From assembly GCA_025800365.1 (NCBI GenBank), contig JAOXRT010000101.1:1-58406 (forward strand): 58,406 nucleotides of DNA, in the 5' to 3' direction. Every line of letters starts with the position of its first letter. Positions within the stretch are counted from its first letter, which is position 1. A model generated the notes under the pieces. That model worked only from the letters and a program-made list of their open reading frames with translations, was not told the DNA's origin and made no database searches. The translations under genes and the position numbers were made by a program. This stretch comes from Cellvibrionaceae bacterium (lineage in GTDB: Bacteria; Pseudomonadota; Gammaproteobacteria; Pseudomonadales; Cellvibrionaceae). This document shows, piece after piece, positions 53,403 through 58,406 of this stretch.

Positions 53403-56400
53403 ATGAAAACGAGCAAAGTTGGCACATATACAAAAGCTATTATCGAGCCGCTTGGTAATAGGCTTCTGTATTCGGCTGATTCCGCAGTGGCTGATTTGAT
53501 GATCGGGCCTGCTGAAGATAGGCAGCACCAACTTGTCTCCGAAGAGCTGCTAGGTTTGCTGACGGCAGAAGATACCAAAAAAGAGCTGGTGTTGATCAAT
53601 AGTGATGTAGCAGATCTAGAGCTCATCATTGAGCAACTGGATAATAGCCCTAGAAACCTAGAGTATCTTGTCATAGATGTAGAAAAACAGGGTTTAAACT
53701 TTGTAGAGCAGTACATCGCATCAATGAATGATATTGCCTCTATTCATTTGATTGGCCATGGAGAGCCCGGTAGTTTTCAACTTGGTTCGGACACCATCAA
53801 TCAAGAATTTCTATCTTCAAGTGCAGAACAAATATCAAATTGGCGGGCCTCTCTTTCAGAAAATGCTGTCATTCATTTATATGGCTGTGATATAGCATCA
53901 GAAAACACAGGTTTTGTAGATGAATTATCAGAGCTGTTGGATCGACCGGTATTTGCCAGTGACAACACTACCGGGTTTTCAGAGCTTGGTGGCGACTGGG
54001 AATTAGAGTATGGCAAAGGCCAAGCCGGACACAATAATCTCTTCGATGAGGACTTTGCTGAAATCTACGCTTCTGTTTTAGCTCCAAACACTGCCCCAAC
54101 TTTTGAAGTGCCTGATGGCAAACTTCTGGTTAATACTAGCGGTAACATAGATATTATCAATGACGGTTTAGTACAGGCGGATGGGAAAATCCTGGTCATG
54201 GGATACGCCAATGATACTGACTGGGATTATTTGCTGTCTCGCTACAATAGCGATGGTACGCCTGATCAAAGTTTTGGCACAGATGGTGTAGTAAGATTAG
54301 ATTTGGGTTCTGCTAGCGAACAAGGCTTCGCTGTCACTGTGCAAGCAGACGGAAAAATTATATTAGTCGGCAGTAGGCCAGGCTTGAATAGTCTTGGTAA
54401 TGACTACACTGATGATGTTGTTGTCGCTCGGTTGAATGCCGATGGTAGTTTAGACAGTAGTTTTGGTAGCTCTGGTTATTCACAGGTAGATTTTGCAGAC
54501 GCCGATGACTATGCGAGAGATGTGATAGTTCAACCCGATGGTAGCATTATTGTTGTCGGTGAAGCCGGTAGAGATGTTGGTGTTATTAAGCTAGATAGTA
54601 GTGGTCTATTGGATCCTAGCTTTGGCAGTGGTGGCAAGCTAAGCATCGATGTTAGTGGTAATACAGATCTTGCAAAAGCCGTCACTCGCTTGGCCGATGG
54701 TAGTTTGGTGATAGTCGGTCACTCAATAGATACCAGCTATGACTTTTTAATGATTAACTTGTCTCAGGATGGCAGCGCAGGTCCTAATTTTCATATTATA
54801 CGTGAAGATTTAGGGTCAAATAGCGTGGATGCGTTTTATTCTGTTATTCAACAGAGTGACGGTAAAATTGTTGTCGCTGGCGCCTCGACGTTAAGTGGCT
54901 ATTACAATTCGACGCTCGTTCGAGCCAATTTGGATGGTAGTTTTGATAGCTCATTCGGAAATAACGGCGTAGCTAACGAGCCGGCACTTTTCAGCAGCGA
55001 TTATGCAAAGGATGTAAAAGTTCTGCCTGATGGAAGTTATATAACTGCCGGCTGGATAGGTAATGATTTTTCGCTTGTAAAATACACCTCATCTGGCGCC
55101 CTAGATACAAGCTTTGCCAATGGTGGTGTCTATAAGTCCCCTATTGGTGGTTACTCTGTTGCTGAGGCCGTTGAAGTATTACCGGATGGCAGCATTATCG
55201 TAATAGGTCACTTCTCAGAAAGCGGAGAATCTAGAACGCTAGTTTTTAAGTTGGATGCCAATGGAGTTTTAGACCAAAGTTTTGCACCCAGTAGCACCAT
55301 CAATGATGAACCGACCTATGTAGAAGGTGCGGCGCCGATAGTATTAGATCCAAGCATCGATATTGTCGATGCTGAGCTGGACGCGCTTAATTCAGGCCAA
55401 GGTAATTATGCTGGTGCTAGTCTAACAGTAGAGCGTGTGGGAGGCGCTAACGCTGAAGATCTACTGGCGATTGCTGGGGCCAGTCTGATTAAGAATGGCC
55501 AAGCAATAGCGACAGTTGATAACTCTACAGCGGGTAGAATTACTATTAGCTTTACCGACGCCAATGGTGAAACCCCTACATCGCAAGATGTCGATGCCAT
55601 ATTCAGTCAAATCACCTATGCGAACAACTCTGATGCTCCGCCTGCCAGCATCGATCTATCCTGGGCCTTTAGTGATGGTAATAGTGGCGCACAAGGTAGT
55701 GGCGGTGCGGCCACCGTTGTAGAGCAAAGCACTGTCACTATTACGGCAGTCGATGATCTCCCTGTGAACTCGGGAACGCCATTAAACGATGTTAGCGCCC
55801 TTTTGAATCAAGATTTGGCTTTGGATCTTAGTGGTTTAGAAGTCAGCGATGCCGACTATGCCGGTGAGCTTGTTCGAGTGGTATTGAGTTCAACAAACGG
55901 CGAGTTTAGTGGCCTAGCGGGCACAGGGGTAAGTGTTCAGACCTTTGCAAATGGTTTTATTGTCAATGGCAATATTAATGATGTTAATGCCTATTTAAAT
56001 ACGGCTGGAAATGTAACTTACAACAGCGATACGGCAGGTAACGATCAGATAAATGTAAGCTTTGTTGTCGGTAGCGTAACAGTATCCGATGTTGATAGTT
56101 TTAATGTTGATGTAATTGAAAATACTGCCCCCACTATTACTGCCCCCACCAATATTTTAGTAAACGAAGATAGCACTTTAAATCCAATAAATGGATTGTC
56201 CATCGCCGACGATGCAAGTAATGGAAATGTCGAAGTAGAACTGACTACAACGGGAGGCTTGTTAAATTTAGACTTAAGCAACCTTACGGTAGTAGCTGGG
56301 AGTAATGACTCTACAACAATTACAGTGATGGGCAGCCTTCCCGATATTAATACGAGTTTACAGACGCTTAACTACAGCCCCGCTAATAATGTTTTTGGTA

Positions 56401-58406
56401 ATTCGGCTGATAGCATTACTATCAGTGTAAACGATCTAGGTAGTAATGGTGGGCCTGCACTAACGGCATCTGAGCAGATTGTTATTGATATCAATGCTCA
56501 AAACGATGCGCCTACCACGAGCGGTAGTTATTCGGACGCCTTATCAGTTACCGAAGGGCAATCGGCTAATATTGATTTCAGTGGCTTCAGTGTTGATGAT
56601 ATTGAAGGTGGAGATTTAACACTAACGCTTAGGCTAGAAAGTGGCGGGCAGCTTAGCTTTAATAACGCAGGGAGCCTGACAATAAATCATGATACTGCGA
56701 CGAATACTTATTCGATAAGAGCAGATAAGGATACCTTAAATACATTCTTATCCTTGGCTGATAGCGTTCAGTATACACATCCTGACTTGAATCTAAGTGG
56801 TAGTAATGTAGATCGAATTTCGGTTCAAGTTGCCGATCAAGATATGTCGGCCCCTGGCTCTGGTATTACAGTAGTTTTACAGGCGATTGATGTAAGCATA
56901 CAAGCGGTAAACAATGCACCTACCGTCTCTTTTGCAAATAATTACACGCTAAATGAAGATTCCACATTAAATATTACCGACATTCAGATAGCCGATTCTG
57001 ATGCTGGCGGCGCTGATGTCAGTGTCACCATCGAGGCACATCATGGTAGTTTGCTGCTAACTCAAACCACAGGCGTAACTAGTAACGGTAGTTTAGTTAC
57101 TCTGCAGGATGGCAGCACAATTTATCGGCTTACCATAGTGGGTTCGGTGGATGCCATTAATAACATCATTGGCAGCTTACAGTATACTCCGAATCAAGAC
57201 ATCTACGGCAATGGTGTTGATTCCATTAAGGTGGAAGTTGATGATCAAGGAAATACCGGCGGCCCCGCTTGGACGACCTCTAAGGTTGCCACGCTAAATA
57301 TAATACCGACTCCAGATCCGGCTATAAATACGGGCACCATCCCCAGTGAATTAAATGTCACAGAAGATCTATTAAGTGCTATCGACCTGAGTTCACTGGA
57401 ATTTGCAGACCCAGATTGGGATGTGAGCACGTCACAGTATACCTTGACCTTAAGTACTTCAGGCGGCGGAAACGTAAACGTAAATAGCTCACTGCCTGTT
57501 AGCATTCAAAACAACGGATCTAATTCAGTAACCGTTTATGGCAGCTTGGCCGAACTCAACCAACTACTAGACGATAGTAATACCATTACTTACTTGCACA
57601 GTGTAGAAAATACCAATGGTATAGCTGCGGATACTCTGTCGATAAGTTTAGAGCAAATAAGCTCGGATAATTTAGCGGTACAGCAGATAGCCGATATAGA
57701 TATCAACATTGCAGCTCAGAACGATGCTCCCTCTATTACCTTGCCCGCGCAAATTTCCGCGACAGCCGATCAGAACCAGCCATTAAATGGCATCAGTGTA
57801 GCTGATGTTGATGCTGGATCTGCCAACGTATCGCTTAGGCTCGCTGTTGAGACGGGTAGTTTATTCCTTACTCAAACAACAGGGCTAACGGTTATATCGG
57901 TGGTGTTTACAAATGCTAACGGCGAAACCGTCAATGGTTTTGAGCTTAGTGGCAGTATTAGTGATATTAATCAAGCTTTGAATGGCCTGACTTATACGGC
58001 GGCGAGTAATCCATTGGGTGCAGGCGCCGACTCATTGAGCATAATCATTAATGATGGCGGCAACAGCGGTGGCGCAGCCTTGGAGGCCAGCCATGTACTA
58101 GATATTGATGTTGCTCCTCAAGCTAGTGATCCAAGCAACAGCGGCACCCTACCGTCAATTTTGACGGTTGTTGAAGATACTTTAAGCCCGCTAGATTTAA
58201 GTACGGTTGTGTTGGTGGATCCAGATGGCAGTGCCAGCAGTTATCAGTTAACACTGAGCACTAATAATGGCCAGCTGCAAGTTAACTCAGCGACAGGCTT
58301 GACGGTTAATCTTGTAAGCCCTGGTACGGTGCAGCTAAGCGGCAGTTTAAGCGACCTGAATGCTTGGTTATCAAACAGTAACGGCTTGTTGTATCAGCAT
58401 AATACA
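53403..58406 (+). CDS. Giant DUF4347 / delta-60 / cadherin-like surface protein (3' end outside window)
   Basis: The frame is open from ATG 53403 to the window end, at least 1668 codons. The N-terminus contains EPLGNRLLYSADS, close to the LEPR-XLL motif found at the start of giant surface proteins. A DUF4347 domain is at about 61-224 (ASIHLIGHGEPGSFQLGSDT, IHLYGCDIA). About seven delta-60 propeller repeats are at about 240-630 (ADGKILVMGYANDT, PDQSFGTDG pattern). From 640 on there are cadherin-like sandwich repeats of about 130-150 residues (QNDAPT motif, NEDSTLN). There is no classical signal peptide. It is probably a cell-surface adhesin or matrix protein handled by the three genes before it; the gap to them is only 11 bp. 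Confidence 0.88.
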   Translation, partial: MKTSKVGTYTKAIIEPLGNRLLYSADSAVADLMIGPAEDRQHQLVSEELLGLLTAEDTKKELVLINSDVADLELIIEQLDNSPRNLEYLVIDVEKQGLNFVEQYIASMNDIASIHLIGHGEPGSFQLGSDTINQEFLSSSAEQISNWRASLSENAVIHLYGCDIASENTGFVDELSELLDRPVFASDNTTGFSELGGDWELEYGKGQAGHNNLFDEDFAEIYASVLAPNTAPTFEVPDGKLLVNTSGNIDIINDGLVQADGKILVMGYANDTDWDYLLSRYNSDGTPDQSFGTDGVVRLDLGSASEQGFAVTVQADGKIILVGSRPGLNSLGNDYTDDVVVARLNADGSLDSSFGSSGYSQVDFADADDYARDVIVQPDGSIIVVGEAGRDVGVIKLDSSGLLDPSFGSGGKLSIDVSGNTDLAKAVTRLADGSLVIVGHSIDTSYDFLMINLSQDGSAGPNFHIIREDLGSNSVDAFYSVIQQSDGKIVVAGASTLSGYYNSTLVRANLDGSFDSSFGNNGVANEPALFSSDYAKDVKVLPDGSYITAGWIGNDFSLVKYTSSGALDTSFANGGVYKSPIGGYSVAEAVEVLPDGSIIVIGHFSESGESRTLVFKLDANGVLDQSFAPSSTINDEPTYVEGAAPIVLDPSIDIVDAELDALNSGQGNYAGASLTVERVGGANAEDLLAIAGASLIKNGQAIATVDNSTAGRITISFTDANGETPTSQDVDAIFSQITYANNSDAPPASIDLSWAFSDGNSGAQGSGGAATVVEQSTVTITAVDDLPVNSGTPLNDVSALLNQDLALDLSGLEVSDADYAGELVRVVLSSTNGEFSGLAGTGVSVQTFANGFIVNGNINDVNAYLNTAGNVTYNSDTAGNDQINVSFVVGSVTVSDVDSFNVDVIENTAPTITAPTNILVNEDSTLNPINGLSIADDASNGNVEVELTTTGGLLNLDLSNLTVVAGSNDSTTITVMGSLPDINTSLQTLNYSPANNVFGNSADSITISVNDLGSNGGPALTASEQIVIDINAQNDAPTTSGSYSDALSVTEGQSANIDFSGFSVDDIEGGDLTLTLRLESGGQLSFNNAGSLTINHDTATNTYSIRADKDTLNTFLSLADSVQYTHPDLNLSGSNVDRISVQVADQDMSAPGSGITVVLQAIDVSIQAVNNAPTVSFANNYTLNEDSTLNITDIQIADSDAGGADVSVTIEAHHGSLLLTQTTGVTSNGSLVTLQDGSTIYRLTIVGSVDAINNIIGSLQYTPNQDIYGNGVDSIKVEVDDQGNTGGPAWTTSKVATLNIIPTPDPAINTGTIPSELNVTEDLLSAIDLSSLEFADPDWDVSTSQYTLTLSTSGGGNVNVNSSLPVSIQNNGSNSVTVYGSLAELNQLLDDSNTITYLHSVENTNGIAADTLSISLEQISSDNLAVQQIADIDINIAAQNDAPSITLPAQISATADQNQPLNGISVADVDAGSANVSLRLAVETGSLFLTQTTGLTVISVVFTNANGETVNGFELSGSISDINQALNGLTYTAASNPLGAGADSLSIIINDGGNSGGAALEASHVLDIDVAPQASDPSNSGTLPSILTVVEDTLSPLDLSTVVLVDPDGSASSYQLTLSTNNGQLQVNSATGLTVNLVSPGTVQLSGSLSDLNAWLSNSNGLLYQHNT

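Overview
The window looks like chromosomal DNA from a free-living, probably marine, gammaproteobacterium of the Cellvibrionales / Spongiibacteraceae kind. This is inferred from family content and the moderate-GC look, since no rRNA is present to prove it. Three TonB-dependent receptors, five AraC-family regulators (one GlxA-type), one TetR and one ArsR regulator, many stand-alone oxidoreductases and very large secreted repeat proteins suggest a versatile scavenger of organic compounds. I saw no tRNA, rRNA, CRISPR array, transposase, integrase or prophage gene.

Layout. 1-5400: an amidohydrolase cut by the left edge, a TetR regulator divergent from an overlapping hydrolase/Old Yellow Enzyme pair, and an ArsR regulator divergent from two small dimeric alpha-beta barrel proteins. 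5400-10950: AraC regulator, TonB receptor, a GlxA-type regulator divergent from an isonitrile-hydratase-like protein, a 28-bp perfect palindrome, and YbjQ. 11000-18000: FHA protein, cysH, a 1243-residue cadherin/Ig/calcium-binding protein, and another AraC regulator. 18091-25755: a periplasmic oxidation locus with a cytochrome/beta-propeller fusion, an exported double-VOC protein, two PQQ dehydrogenases (one with a fused cytochrome c domain) and a membrane protein. A 112-bp inverted-repeat element lies between the two dehydrogenases. 25812-28877: M20 peptidase and small housekeeping-like proteins. 28960-34574: AraC regulator, TonB receptor, MFS transporter and an acetylpolyamine-amidohydrolase-like enzyme, which reads as an uptake and deacylation unit. 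34575-36758: an attenuator-like leader, two P-loop ATPases and a pentapeptide-repeat protein. 36778-47337, all on the minus strand: TonB receptor, Tat-exported small subunit plus GMC dehydrogenase, thioesterase, lipoprotein metallo-hydrolase, GST, AraC regulator, exporter, membrane protein and phytanoyl-CoA dioxygenase-like protein.

47946 to the right edge holds the most unusual system. It is a tightly spaced plus-strand operon. The first gene is a GAF-HlyD adaptor. The second is a PqqD-like / M50 metalloprotease-like / HlyD-like fusion. The third is an exported HlyD-like adaptor ending in a SPOR-like domain. The last is a giant surface-type protein (at least 1668 residues, cut by the window edge) with a LEPR-XLL-like N-terminal motif, a DUF4347 domain, delta-60 propeller repeats and cadherin-like repeats. 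The three upstream proteins are plausibly a dedicated export or maturation apparatus for the giant protein. No ABC ATPase or TolC-like protein is encoded beside them.
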